A stretch of 64,000 nt of DNA from Helianthus annuus (taxonomy: Eukaryota; Streptophyta; Magnoliopsida; Asterales; Asteraceae), in the NCBI RefSeq assembly GCF_002127325.2, contig NC_035445.2, forward strand, positions 82,082,383-82,146,382, given 5' to 3'. Each line of letters begins with the position of its first letter. Position 1 is the first letter of the stretch. The position numbers and the translations under genes are program-made. The notes under the pieces were generated by a model. The model did not search any database and was not told the origin of the DNA. It worked only from the letters and a program-made list of their open reading frames with translations. Shown here one piece after another: positions 10,967 to 22,500 of the stretch.

Positions 10967-11879
10967 GTAGTAGTAGTAGTAGTAGTATAATAAACTTCTT
11001 ACCCTACCCTTTAATCTTTTGAATCTCTGATAATATCAATAATATACATTATTAAACCATTTTTTTTGAACATTAACTTCATTAAAAACACAAACGAGCA
11101 CGCCCCCAAAATAAGGGCCGCTCACAAACCGGTTACACTATATACAACGGATATAAAGCCCAATCTTTCCACTACATTATTAAACCATTTAATTTGAAAT
11201 TTTCTAATAATTTGTGTTCATTAACTTAAAAAACTGAATGTGTGGCTTTGCTAACAACGAAGTTGTATTAAACATAGAATGTTGTTATTAAGTGTTGCTA
11301 CCCTGTCAATACCCTAACAAACCGTACCGATTCCGACCGAAAAACATTGACACCGATACCATAACGAGCCAAAACGGTACTAACTGAATTACGCCAGCCG
11401 GCTGCGAAGCGTGGGTTACCTGGCTAGTTATGATAAATTTGTTGGAAAAATTAGTGAAATAGAGTTTTTTTCACCAAGTGTTAAGGTGTATATTTTGTCA
11501 ACTTTGGTAAAAATATAATATTTATATTATACTTCTGTTAATATAAGTATTTTTTATTGGGTTTGTGTTATATGTTGTGAGGGCTTTACAACGTCGAAGT
11601 TGGAACTTAAACATGTGAAAATGTGAAAATGAAAAGGGAATAGAGTGAAAGAAGTGGAACTTATCCCACATAGGATGAAAAACATGAAGTGACTTATATA
11701 TGAAAGCTCTCCTTCCTTATTGTTTCTCAGAGCCACACACTAGTGGATTCACAAAAGGTGCAAAGCACCCTTAACTCACACACACACGTGACAACTAACC
11801 ATGTCATGTGCAGGTGGTGCATGTGCAGTGGGTCGGGTCTAAAATAATTTATGACGTCAAGTCGTTAACAGTAACACAT
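10065..11879. other. no gene recognised
   Basis: Short open frames here have no recognisable family. Near 11073-11175 a poly-T start followed by CATTAACTTCATTAAAAACA resembles the reverse of a polyadenylated repeat tail, but no coding part remains. Confidence 0.5.
10884..10987. repeat. (ATT)n then (AGT)n microsatellite
   Basis: About 27 uninterrupted ATT units (10884-10965) switch directly to about seven AGT units (10966-10987), a compound trinucleotide microsatellite. Confidence 0.95.
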
Positions 11880-12012
11880 GTTGATGAGCAAGCAACTAAT
11901 GGTTTGACTTGTCAGTTGTTTCTGATTAGTGGTTCGAGCTATCAATTTGTTTGGCACCAATAGTGGTTCCACTGATCAGTGGTTCGAGCCATCAGTTGTT
12001 CGGGTCATCAGT
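11880..12012 (+). repeat. degenerate ATCAGTGGTTCGAG repeat, insertion target of the solo LTR
   Basis: The phrase ATCAGTGGTTCGAGC and close variants recur here and resume at 15132-15260 (CAGTGGTTCACTAATCAG). The solo LTR split this local repeat. Confidence 0.6.
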
Positions 12013-13796
12013 TGTAACACCCCAAAATCCGAATGTTATATTTTCCATATGTTCCTATATGACTTAGCATGAAATAAATAACTAGGCTATTTAACCTAGT
12101 TAAGTGTGTGGTTAAAAGTATTAAATGACGAAAGTAGTGAAAATTATGTTAAGTGACAAACACGAGGGGCTAAATGGAACAAGATGGAAGTTGGGTTATT
12201 AAAATGAAATATCACCACACACAAACACACACTTCATGTGTGTGTTCTTGAAGGTTTAGGAGCTCCAAAGAACCAAAAACCTAACTCAACTATAACCATC
12301 AAATTGAAGGGTGAATCAAGGCTTAAATTCACAACTGAACATGGATTAATGATCACCTTTATAAGGGGATCATAAGGTATGTCTTAAAATTTAGATTGGT
12401 GATTATGCACGAAGTGGGTTATGTTAGAAATCGCGAAATTGTATGAAATTGAGTATGAGTATGTGTTAGAATCATTATATAGGACATGGATTATGCGTGG
12501 TTTGAGATAATTTGATGGTTGGAGGTGAAACTCACTTCTAGTGGTGAAGATGGCTACATGGGTGTGTCACCCATGTCCAATCCTTATTCAAATCTTGTTG
12601 TGCTATGTTGTATGTAATGCGTTTTTGTTAGGTAGATTGAATGTGATATGAATTTGTTGATGTTTTGTGTTAATTGATGAATGAAAGGATGAAGTAGGAA
12701 GTAAAGCATGAAACACTTGTACATTATGCATAAATTGTGGCATGCACACCAAGTGTTTGATGAAATGCCTACATGAGATTAATAGATGAAATGGTATGCA
12801 AATAATGGATGAAATCGTATAATATGGGGATATGATGTATTTGATGATAAATAAACATGAGAAATCTATTTTTAGATGGAATTCATGTAGGATTTGGTTG
12901 GCCATGTTATTTGGTAAAAGTATGCATTAGAATATTGTACTCTATGTTGGAGTGGTATGATGTTTACTACATGTTTGAATAATTGCTTAATCAAAATTGA
13001 TAAGTAAAAGTACTCTAAATGTGAAGCATATGAGATCATTAGAACAGGATGAAGTTAGAATGTTGTTGAGTTGTTAAGCATATGTCATGGTGTTAGTTGT
13101 AGAATTATGTTACTAGAATGAATGGAATTGAATATGTTTGGTGTGTGCATATAACTAGATGATCATGTGGTTGTATGCTTATTGCATCGTGAGTATGAAA
13201 TGTATATAGTGTCATTAGTATAGTCTACTATAATGACATAGATGTATGAGGTTAAGTCGAAAGTTCATATGATAAATCGTTGACTTTCTGAAAGTCAACT
13301 ATGCATAAGTAGCAATGTTAGACTTTTTGTCACAATTGTAATATTATAGAAAGTCATATGATGCGTGTTATATCCATATGTGTTATATGTGATGACGTGA
13401 TGAATTATATGAGTTTGAAAAGATTGACTTGTGGAAATATGCCTTATGCTTGTTGGAATTGACTAATGAAAGTCAAATGTAAAACATGAATTTGATATGA
13501 TCGTTAATATGTACAATCATGTATGCTAACAAGAATGTGAATGTGATGACATGAAAGTATAGGGATCATGTCAAGATGGATGGAAGCATGGAAGGCTAAC
13601 GGGTCAAAAGGAGGTGAGGAAACTGATGCGAATACGAACACTTAAGGTACGTGATTTCCGGAATCACTTCTTATTTATAAATGAAGTTTGGTATGTTGTA
13701 TATAGGGAACCAAGTAAGAATTTAGGTGTAAGCGTAAGTACCAAGATAAGTTCATATGAACTTTGTCTATCCTTAATGTAAATTAAGATGATAGTT

Positions 13797-14350
13797 TCAT
13801 CGTGTTAATGGAATGTTCATTATGTTGCTGAATATTCATCATGTTAATGGAATGTTCATTATGTTGCTGAATGTTCATCGTGTTAATGGAATGTTCATTA
13901 TGTTGCTGAATGTTCATCGTGTTAATGGAATGTGCATTATGTTGCTGAATGTTCATGATGTTAATGGAATGTTCATTATGTTGCTGAATGTTCATCGTGT
14001 TAATGGAATGTTCATTATGTTGCTGAATGTTCATCGTGTTAATGGAATGTGCATTATGTTGCTGAATGTTCATCGTGTTAATGGAATGTGCATTATGTTG
14101 CAGAATGTTCATCGTGTTAATGGAATGTTCATTATGTTGCTGAATGTTCATCGTGTTAATGGAATGTTCATTATGTTGCTGAATGTTCATCGTGTTAATG
14201 GAATGTTCATTATGTTGCTGAATGTTCATCGTATTAATGGAATGTGCATTATGTTGCTGAATGTTCATTGTGTTAATGGAATGTTCATTATGTTACTGAA
14301 TGTTCATCGTGTTAATGGAATGTTCATTATGTTGCTGAATGTTCATCATG
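13797..14350 (+). repeat. 39-bp tandem array, about 14 copies, inside the solo LTR
   Basis: Each unit joins GTTAATGGAATGTTCATTAT and GTTGCTGAATGTTCATC-like sequence. Because 39 is a multiple of three and the unit has no stop in certain frames, long open frames appear on both strands (13-residue repeats). These are repeat artefacts, not genes. Confidence 0.95.
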
Positions 14351-14452
14351 TTTGTTGGAAGTTAGTCGGTTATGTTTGTTTGTAATTGCATTGATTTGTG
14401 TTGATATGTTTGTAGATAAGGCTCAACTTACAAATAAGTGAATGTGACTTGT

Positions 14453-14476
14453 ATGTATGTATGTATGTATGTATGT
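14453..14476 (+). repeat. (TATG)n microsatellite
   Basis: About six tandem GTAT/TATG units inside the solo LTR. Confidence 0.9.
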
Positions 14477-15359
14477 AGATATGGAACTGTAGCGTGTGTA
14501 AGTCGTCTGAACTTGTATGTACGTGCAAATGAATGAGATACTTATGAATGTACTTAGATATATGAAAGTGTATACACGTGTTGTAATCTAATGATTGTAG
14601 ATCACTGGTATACGTATACGTGAAGATGTGGGTTTTCAACATGTTTGAGATTACGTACTCCTAACCATGTTACTATTGAGAATGAAATATATGGAGTGCA
14701 GGTATGGGAACGTCGGACCCTCGAGGAATTGATGTCGGACTCGAGTAAATAAAATTGAGAGAATGTTTCAATGGAATACCTTACGTAGTTAGAATGTGAT
14801 ATAGCCTTTTAACTATATGTATTAAATTATATATGATGTTACCATGTACTAACGTGTTGGTTATATATGGTGACCGCAGATTAGTCAGATATTCATGATG
14901 GACAAGTGAACGAGGATCAAGTTGAAGATCATGGATTGTACGGGAAAGCGGTCACGTTATTTGTAATCATTTGTTAACATAGTTACATTCAATAAATGAT
15001 GAATGATGTATTTATGTTAGAAGGGTTGACCTAAACGGTATTTAAGTATGTTAGAGTAGTTAAAAGAAAGAAATTTTACGGTTCATTTTCCGCTGCGTCG
15101 TTTTGGGTTAAATCGTGAATAGGGTCTTTCATCAGTGGTTCACTAATCAGTTGTTACTAATTAGTACATTGATCATGTGTTGGTCTGCTCAATTGTTTTC
15201 CTTCATTAGTGGTTTCTAGATAAATTGTTTCATACATTGATTAGTTGTTTTCACACAGTTTAGCTGTTGAAACCATTTTTAGTCATGATCAAAACAATCA
15301 ACATAATACATTGCATTGAAGACGTACAATATCATTTAGTTTTTCGTTTAACTTTTGAC

Positions 15360-16790
15360 AAAACTGTTTCGACTCTGCTCACTCTATATACTAAGGTTTC
15401 CTTAGTAGCAAAACACACCTGAAAATACACAACATAGCACACAAAATCAACCACCAATCTGTTCATCTTTTATGTTCTTTTTTTTCAAGGTATACTTTCA
15501 GGTACTAGTTTAATTCCGCCAGTACAGTACAAATTGTTCCACCTGTCATACACTGGGAAACAAAACAAACGAGAGTTCTCTTGGGAGACTCGAAATTTGT
15601 TTTAAGGTTCTCGTGTCTAACATGGTCCTCAGCCAAACGTTTTCATATCCCAAATGTGTTCTTGTTTATTTCATTTATTCCAGTTTAATTTGTATTGTAG
15701 TTTATTGTTTCCTTTCAATTCTATATTGTAACTTTTTATAAAAGTTTTTTTTTTATTTCATTATATATATGAATGGTACAAAATTTTATTTTCATATTTG
15801 TTGTTAGTCTCTTCTTTAAACGTGTGTTGACTGATATACAATAAAATGCATTTGTTTGCTAAAACACCGCTTATAGACAAAATGTTTTATTATTAGTGAC
15901 CAATACTTATTTTTTCATGAAGACAAGTCAACTAGTGATAATGGAGTTTTGTAAGTTTGTCAAATATCGATGTGAAAGGGTGATTTAAATTCGGGAAAAT
16001 CAAGAAATTAGCCAATGATTAGACCCACACAAATCACGAAAATAGCCATCTGTAGCGTCTCTACACCCGATACACCACCTAGTGTAGCGTCTAAATGCTA
16101 CAACCTTTTTATTTTTTTCCGACACGATTTTTAAATGGGCATAATGTTTTCATATGATAATATTTAAAAAAATACACTCAATTAAAGATGATAAAATCTC
16201 TTTAATTTGGTGTAATTTTGTTAAAAATATAATTATATGAAAAAGTTACGCCCGTTAAAAATTGTAGTGCTACAAACGGCTATTTTCGCGATTTGTGTGG
16301 GTCAATCGCTAATTTTGTGATTTTCCCATTAAATTACTTGGCTTCAAACTTTAGGTAGTCACGAGAATAATCTTGTTTTTACTAAACTTGTTGAGTTGTT
16401 GGTCAACATAAACTTATATGTAACAACCAAGTAAAGCGATCTTTTACCATAGTCAACAAAGCATTGTCCTTGAGGAAACACCAAGAGTGAGTCCAGAAAA
16501 TAGTTCAAGGCGAGTAATAAATTAATAATAATAATTGGGAAAAAGTTCAAGTGGTCCGAGATTAATTTTGGAGTGATATGAATAATTCATGGGACATGTT
16601 GATTATGTACATAAAATATATAATAAGTCAATATCCACAACGACTAACACTGAATGAATTGTTTGATTTTTGTGACTAAGACACAATTATAAAGTCATAT
16701 ACTAACAATATTATCAAGAACTTGATTAGATATAACTTAAATGAGAATAATTGAGTGTGTTTGCAAACATATTATATAGTTGAAAAGATA
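15360..16790 (+). repeat. duplicated segment, copy 1
   Basis: Parts of this segment match 18860-20041 and then 57012-57890 in the same order. Shared landmarks are a TATA-like CACTCTATATA followed by CTTAGTAGCAA, then AACACCGCTTATAGACAAA, then GGCTTCAAACTTTAGGTAGT, then GGAGTGATATGAA. I see no convincing coding frame. The TATA-like start and leader could derive from a duplicated gene promoter, which is inference. Confidence 0.75.
15993..16327. mobile_element. foldback MITE (335 bp) inserted in duplication copy 1
   Basis: The left end GGGAAAATCAAGAAATTAGC and right end GCTAATTTTGTGATTTTCCC are inverted repeats that extend about 50 bp (for example CCCACACAAATC and GATTTGTGTGGG). Flanks TTTAAATT(C) and ATTAAATT are a possible degenerate 8-bp target duplication. 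The paralogous copy near 19960 lacks the element. Confidence 0.75.
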
Positions 16791-16799
16791 CGTTTAGAA

Positions 16800-18300
16800 T
16801 ATTTGGTTTCACACTCGTTGTGAAGCTTAGGGGAATGATACACTAAAAAGTTGATTTTTCCTACTTTAAGAAGAATTGTGATGATAATATGTGACACTTC
16901 TTATAAGTAGGAAGGAATAACATTTTGGTACTAAAACATTTTGGTCCTTATAAGTAGGCGTGTTCAAAAAAATCCGAATCCGAAACCGAACCCGAAATAT
17001 CCAAAATTCCGAATCCGAATTATCTGAATTCAGATAGTGAATTTGGAAATTTTCGGATATTTCGGATATCCAATATCCGAAATCTTAAATTCTATTTTTA
17101 AATTTTTAAATATAGAGTTAATTACATAGTTAGTCCATGTGGTTTGCACAAAATAACATACTTAGATACTAATAGTTTAAAGAGTTAACTTCCGTTTTAC
17201 TCCCTATGGTTTGATCACTTTAATGGTTTTGCCCAAATCATTTAAAAACAACCATTTTCCTCATTAATGTTTCAATCTTGTCGCCTGCTTGCTCCCCAAC
17301 TCCAACTCCATCCATATTGTATGTTAACTGAAAGGGTATTTTTGTAATTTCAAGTTATAGCACAAAAAAATTTAGTACAAATAAATATAGCACAAAAAAA
17401 TCCAATAAAAAAATATAGCACAAAAAACTCTAGTACAAAAAATATAGCACAAAAAATCCACGACCACAAAACCACCCCGTGCCCCGCGTTGTGAACGACG
17501 TTGTGTTTGGGGCTTGAGGATTTCCACCGGGCGTGGGGGCAAATATATGGGTGAGGTGGAGGTTCTTGATTAGTGGATGTAGTTTAGGTTTGTTTTGATT
17601 AGTTGATGTTTATTTTTTATTTTTTTTATTCTCTTTCACACTACTTTCCCACCTCATGCTTTTTTCTCCACGCCACCATCCTGACGTGGTTAACACGTGT
17701 CGCTCCACGCCCTTCCTTCAAGCCCCTCCATACCGTGTAGGGTTAAATTCAAAATGGTAGCACCGCTAGAGGGCTAGTTAATAGGTTGGGCAAACTTGAT
17801 GGGAAAATCAAACGTGATCACGCCTAAATATATACAAATCATCTAGCTTTCAACGTTTACGTTTAAATATAGCAAAATAAAGTATCCAACCACTAGTATC
17901 TACCATCTAAACTTGCACAAATCTTGTCTATGCTTTCAAAGTTTTCATTTTCATCTTTAAGTTTGTATATATTTATTCCTGATTTTTCAAGTTTGTCACA
18001 TCTATCCCTATAAAAGATCATTGCACTAGTGATCACGTTCCAAAAATTGCATAAACTTGTTCATGATTTATAGTTTATATCTTTAAGTTTTTATGTATCC
18101 CTGTAATAAATTATCACCCACTAGTGCCTAATGTATAGAATTACATAAACAGTGTTTTGATTTATAGTTTTCATCATTAAGTTTTTTCTAAAATCACACT
18201 ATATTATCCTACCTTTTCAAATGTGTGACGCACATCCTAAAAGGGATGGCTAACTAAAAAATCTCCTTTAAGAGTATTCAAACACCAGACACTTTTGTGT
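16800..18300. other. no gene recognised
   Basis: The stretch has GAA/CCGAA-rich low-complexity sequence at 16970-17100, several ATATAGCACAAAAAA phrases at 17340-17470, and an AT-rich remainder. A segment beginning GAGTTAATTAC at 17106 resembles the end of a MITE family seen elsewhere here, but I cannot find its partner end. Confidence 0.5.
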
Positions 18301-18304
18301 TTAA

Positions 18305-18846
18305 AAGGAATTGGTCTGTAATAATGTCACTTAACGTCATTGGTCATTGACAGTCTCACCTTTGAATATTTCTCCTACCAGTCCAACCTTTCACCTATTT
18401 TTCCTCCAACGGTCCCCCGTTAAAAAAAACTTAATGGAGTTAAGTTTTTTTGTTTTTCCGAATTACAAACAGATGTTTTAGGGCTTTTGATCAGAATGAC
18501 GATATGAGTCGATTGATGTAAAACTTACCTCGAAACGGTGCTCCAAACGACGGAAACAGTACTTCAATTCGGGTGTTTAAACTTCCAATTAACAAAAATC
18601 AAGTCGTTTGGAGTACCACTTCCAGGTAAGTTTTACGTCAATCGACTCGTATCGTCGTTCTGATCAAAAGCCCTAAAACATCTGTTTGTAATTCGGAAAA
18701 AAAACCTAACTCCGTTAAGTTTTCTAACGGGGGACCAGTGGAGGAAAAATAGGTGAAATGTTGGACTGGCAGGAGGAATATTCAAAGGTGAAACTGCCAA
18801 TGACCAATAACGTCTAAATGAGATTATTACAGACAAATTTCCCTTT
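18305..18846. mobile_element. foldback element (about 540 bp)
   Basis: Long inverted repeats run inward from GGAATTGGTCTGTAATAAT (18307) and from the matching ATTATTACAGACAAATTTCC at the right end. They include GGTCATTGACAG / TGCCAATGACC, CACCTTTGAATATT / AATATTCAAAGGTG and AAAACATCTGTTTGTAATTC. The two arms take up nearly the whole element. I could not settle the target duplication. Confidence 0.7.
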
Positions 18847-19195
18847 GTTTAATTGTTGATATAACTATTTCAACCTAACTCACTCTATATATTCTAAGGG
18901 CTTCTTAGTAGCAACACACAGTGAGAATATATAGATGAACACACTCGAAATTCGTTTTAAGAGACTTGTGTTTAACACGATCCCGAGCCAAATATTTTTT
19001 TTTTCTAGAATTCGTTTCCTATATTTTCATTTATTTCATTTCTAATTTGTATTGTAATTTACTGTTTTCCAATCAATTATATAATATAATTTTTAGAAAA
19101 AAATGTTTTTCTTTCATTTTACATACGAACGGTTGCCGCAAAATTTTATTTTCATTTTTTTTAGTCTGATCTTAACACACATGTGTTGATAGTAT

Positions 19196-19596
19196 TAGGA
19201 TCCTGTAAAAAGAACATTTTTCGTAAGTGTGAGAAGGTATAAAAATTGACATGTATGCATACTTGAGCATAATGTTTTAGGTTGTTTTAGCAAGAAAAAC
19301 ACCAAACAAAACAATTTAAGAGACAATACTATGAATTCTAGGCTTAAAACTCAAAACACCATACCAAAAACGTTAAGTAGTGTGTTTTAAGTGTTAAGCA
19401 GTGTGTTTTAGTTGTGTTTTAAATTTCACGCCCATAGTACGTTGCATTGTGTTTTAAATTGTTATGTTTGGTGTTTCTCTTGTCAAAGCAACTCAAAACA
19501 TCATGCCTAAGCCCAAAACATGATGCCTACATGTCAATTTCTATGTCTTCTCACATTTCTTATGAAAAATATCACTTTTACTGGAAACTCACCCTG
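19196..19596. mobile_element. foldback insertion (about 400 bp) in duplication copy 2
   Basis: The arms pair TTTTCGTAAGTGTGAGAAGG (near 19218) with CTTCTCACATTTCTTATGAA (near 19547), and TTGACATGTATGCAT with ATGCCTACATGTCAA. Copy 1 lacks this block near 15840, so it entered after the duplication. Ends are approximate. Confidence 0.6.
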
Positions 19597-19725
19597 TCTT
19601 GATATGAAATAAAATTTACGGCATTTGTTTTGCTAAAACCCCGCTTATAGACAAACATATATATTTTATTTTTTAGTGACTTTTGCAAATTGTTTTTCCA
19701 TGAAGACAAAGACAAGTGGTGTTTA

Positions 19726-19848
19726 TGGAGTTTTGTGAGAGGAGGTATATAAATTTGTTATTTGTATGGAGTTTTGTGAGAGGAGGTATATAAATTTGTT
19801 ATTTGTATGGAGTGTTGTGAGAGGAGGTATATAAATTTGTTATTTGGT
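19726..19848 (+). repeat. three tandem copies of a 41-bp unit
   Basis: Three near-identical units, each with TGGAGTTTTGTGAGAGGAGG then TATATAAATTTGTTATTTG. The third has one T-to-G change and a different last base or two. Confidence 0.95.
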
Positions 19849-20041
19849 TCGAATCTTGGCTTATTCTAGTCAAATTCTAATAACCCACACCCCTAGTATG
19901 TTATATGAGTTTTGTTACATATCCATGTGAAATGTAATACCATTTTCATAAAATAGTGAATTAAGCTTTGGGCTTCAAACTTTAGGTAGTCATGAGAATA
20001 ATCTTATTTTACTAAACTTGTTGGTCAACGTATATGTAACA

Positions 20042-20071
20042 CTAGTCTAAGTACCCATGTTTTACACGAGT
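20042..20071 (-). terminator. 3' end of the outer Helitron (hairpin plus CTAG)
   Basis: On the minus strand ACTCGTGT-AAA-ACATGGGT forms an 8-bp stem with two G-T pairs (20071-20053). Seven bases then precede CTAG at 20045-20042. Helitron transposition ends at such a CTRR preceded by a hairpin. The hairpin is weaker than those of the other two Helitrons here. Confidence 0.65.
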
Positions 20072-20134
20072 GGCTACTCAAAAAAATATATACTTTAAGA
20101 GTGTTGACGTAAATATTTTAATTATATATACATT

Positions 20135-20314
20135 TATTATAAAGAATATATTTAGATTATCAACTCCTAATATAAACCAACTTGTTCTCCAAGTTTATTA
20201 CCCCTATAAATAGTCCATGTATTCTATTGTGTATGACACATCCATTAATAATAAACATCTTTTCTCTCCCAATTATCTCTTCTCATCTTCTTGCTATTAG
20301 GCTTGTTCATAACA
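20135..20314 (+). repeat. 5' LTR of copia A
   Basis: 180 bp. It holds a TATA-like CCTATAAATAG at about 20202-20212. Identical to the 3' copy at 26140-26319. Confidence 0.92.
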
Positions 20315-21338
20315 CGTTATCAACACGATTGCTTTGGATCACACATCATAAGGTATATCATATTGTCTAATTATTTTATCATTATTTATTATTCTCACAC
20401 ATGATCCATATTGTAATCCGTACAATTTTGGATTGTGTTAAAGACGTGTTTTATTCTTCTCTTTAGTCTCTAAGAATAAAATACTTAATTATATCGTAAC
20501 ACACAGTTCCCGTGTAACCTCACCAAAGATTTCCATGGTGATTACAATAATTTTTTTTTTGTTAAATTTTAATATTAGAAAATAATAAAAAAAGGGCGTA
20601 AAAAGGGTGAAGCTTTATCGATGCTTTTAATGGTTTTTATGTTTTCCTATTTGTCCTTGCTTTCAATTCAGTCAGTGCTATTTTGTCAAGAGTACAGTGA
20701 CTTAATTTTTTAGTGTGCTTCTTAAAAACTAAAACTTATGTATGATTTTTTTTTTAAAAAAACAAATAAGAATTACCTTTTTATTTTATATATTTGTTGT
20801 ATATATACCACAAGATTATACGATATGTTATTCTGGTATGAACAAATACAAATAAAAATCATAATTGACTTTATTTAAATATAATTGCTTCACATTGGAT
20901 GTTTGTACAGCTTCAAATTTGTGCACATTGTTATGTAAAGATTTTACAGTAAAATAATTGAATTGAATGAGTAGTAGTTATGATGAATTTAGAAGTTAGA
21001 ACTGTTTTTCGACTTATATTTTGGTTATCTAAATTTTAGTTGTTAAGTACTTTAACTTCAGTAAGAATTCTTATATTGTTAAACCATATTTTCTTATATT
21101 ATTTATTATCTTCTGCATCTTATGATACTTTGCTATTTTTTTTAATAAGGTAGATGTTGTTGCTGTCACACGGGGTTTAATATTAGGACCTTTTTAATAT
21201 TATATGTATAATTTTTTCCTTTATTAAAATATAACGTTAACCAAATCTTGAAAATTTTTATATTTATTGGTTTACACTTCGAATAACATACATTAATGCA
21301 TGTGTTTTGTTTTGTTTTTTTTTTAATATAGTTCTACC

Positions 21339-22380
21339 ATGACAAATCTTGCAAAACTTGAATTTATGGCTTTAGATATTACTGGGAAAAACTATTTGTC
21401 ATGGGTATTGGATGCTGAAATACATTTGAATGCCAATAATCTGGGTGAAACAATTAAAGAAGGAAATAAAGCAAGTACCCAAGATAAGGCAAAAGCCATG
21501 ATCTTTTTACGTCATCATACTCATGAGGCTTTGAAAAGTGAGTATCTCACTATCAAGGATCCACTTGTCCTTTGGACCAACCTGAAAGAAAGGTATGACC
21601 ACTAGAAAACGGTAATATTACCGAGAGCTCGTTACGAGTGGATCAATTTAAGGTTGCAAGACTTTAAGTCTATAAGCGAGTACAACTCGGCAATGTTTAG
21701 AATCACATCACAATTGATTCTATGTGGTGAAAATATTTGATACTACAACAACAATATCGTGAAAGGGGTTTCACCAAATATAGTGAATTAATATCATGTT
21801 TGCTTGTGGCCGAGCAAAACAATGAGCTCTTAATGAAAAATCATGAGACTCGTCCGGTTGGAGCAACCCCAATCCCTGAAGCTAATGTGGCAACATATAA
21901 TGGCCAAAGTGAAAGTTACGGACGTGGTCGAGGTTATCATCGTGGTTGTGGTCGTGGACATGGTCGTGGTCGTGGTCATGGTCGTGGACGTGGCCGAGGA
22001 AATTATCATAGTGTTCAGTTTAAAAACAAAGGGACCCACCAAAAGTGGCATAATAATGAAAATAAATCCAGTGATAAAAAAATAAAAAGAAGGTGGGATC
22101 TTCATCGAATGCATGTTACCGATGTGGAAGTAACAATCATTGGTCGAAGACTTGTCGTACGGCCAAACACTTGGTGGAACTTTATCAACAATCCATCAAA
22201 GACAAAACAAAAGAAATAGAGACAAATTTTACATATGAGGTTGCAAATGTTGATAAAGACCATAATGATGCAACTAATCTGGATTATGATGATTTCCTTA
22301 TTGAGCCAACTAACTTGGATTCTGATGATATCGTGGCTGATACCACCCAGTTGGATGCTTGCAATTTTCCTTACATATGA
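21339..22380 (+). pseudogene. copia A gag with CCHC knuckle, broken
   Basis: The start at 21339 gives MTNLAKLEFMALDITGKNY, a copia gag N-terminus. A TAG at 21603-21605 replaces the residue before KTVILPRARYEW. After LCGENI (about 21737) about 18 expected codons are missing, and the frame resumes at LQQQYRERGFTKYSELISCL. An Arg-Gly rich basic tract follows (about 21920-22000). A frameshift at an A-run near 22080 leads to the zinc knuckle CYRCGSNNHWSKTC (about 22108-22150), then an acidic tail that stops at 22378-22380. Gag normally forms the particle. This one cannot be made as a single protein. Confidence 0.85.
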
Positions 22381-22500
22381 ATTATTAGTTTTTAAGTGAT
22401 GTTATTTCCTTCAGTTCTTTAAGACATTTTGTTTGAGTTTTGTTTTGGGATTTGTTATAGAAGCATATTAGACATTTTATTTATATGATTTTGTTTTGTT

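Larger units (their letters stand above)
12013..15131 (+). mobile_element. solo LTR (3,119 bp) with perfect 5-bp target duplication
   Basis: It begins TGTAACACCCCAAAATCCG and ends AGGGTCTTTCA, so TG...CA. TCAGT precedes it (12008-12012) and follows it (15132-15136). The gypsy-like start resembles the LTR starts of gypsy A and B in this window. No primer-binding site, polypurine tract or coding sequence is present, so I read it as a solo LTR left by recombination between two LTRs. Orientation is taken from that resemblance. Confidence 0.85.
18860..20041 (+). repeat. duplicated segment, copy 2, left part
   Basis: It matches copy 1 (15360-16430) in order and ends at TATATGTAACA. In copy 1 the sequence goes on with ...GTAACAACCAAGTAAAGCGAT. 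In copy 2 the continuation is found at 57012, which shows that 20042-57011 is an insertion. Confidence 0.75.

Noticed and set aside
13783..14385. Two long overlapping open frames on opposite strands encoding 13-residue repeat proteins
   Set aside because: Both come from a 39-bp noncoding tandem array inside a solo LTR.
17106..17340. A further member of the GAGTTAATTAC MITE family
   Set aside because: Only one end is recognisable; no inverted partner or 9-bp duplication found.
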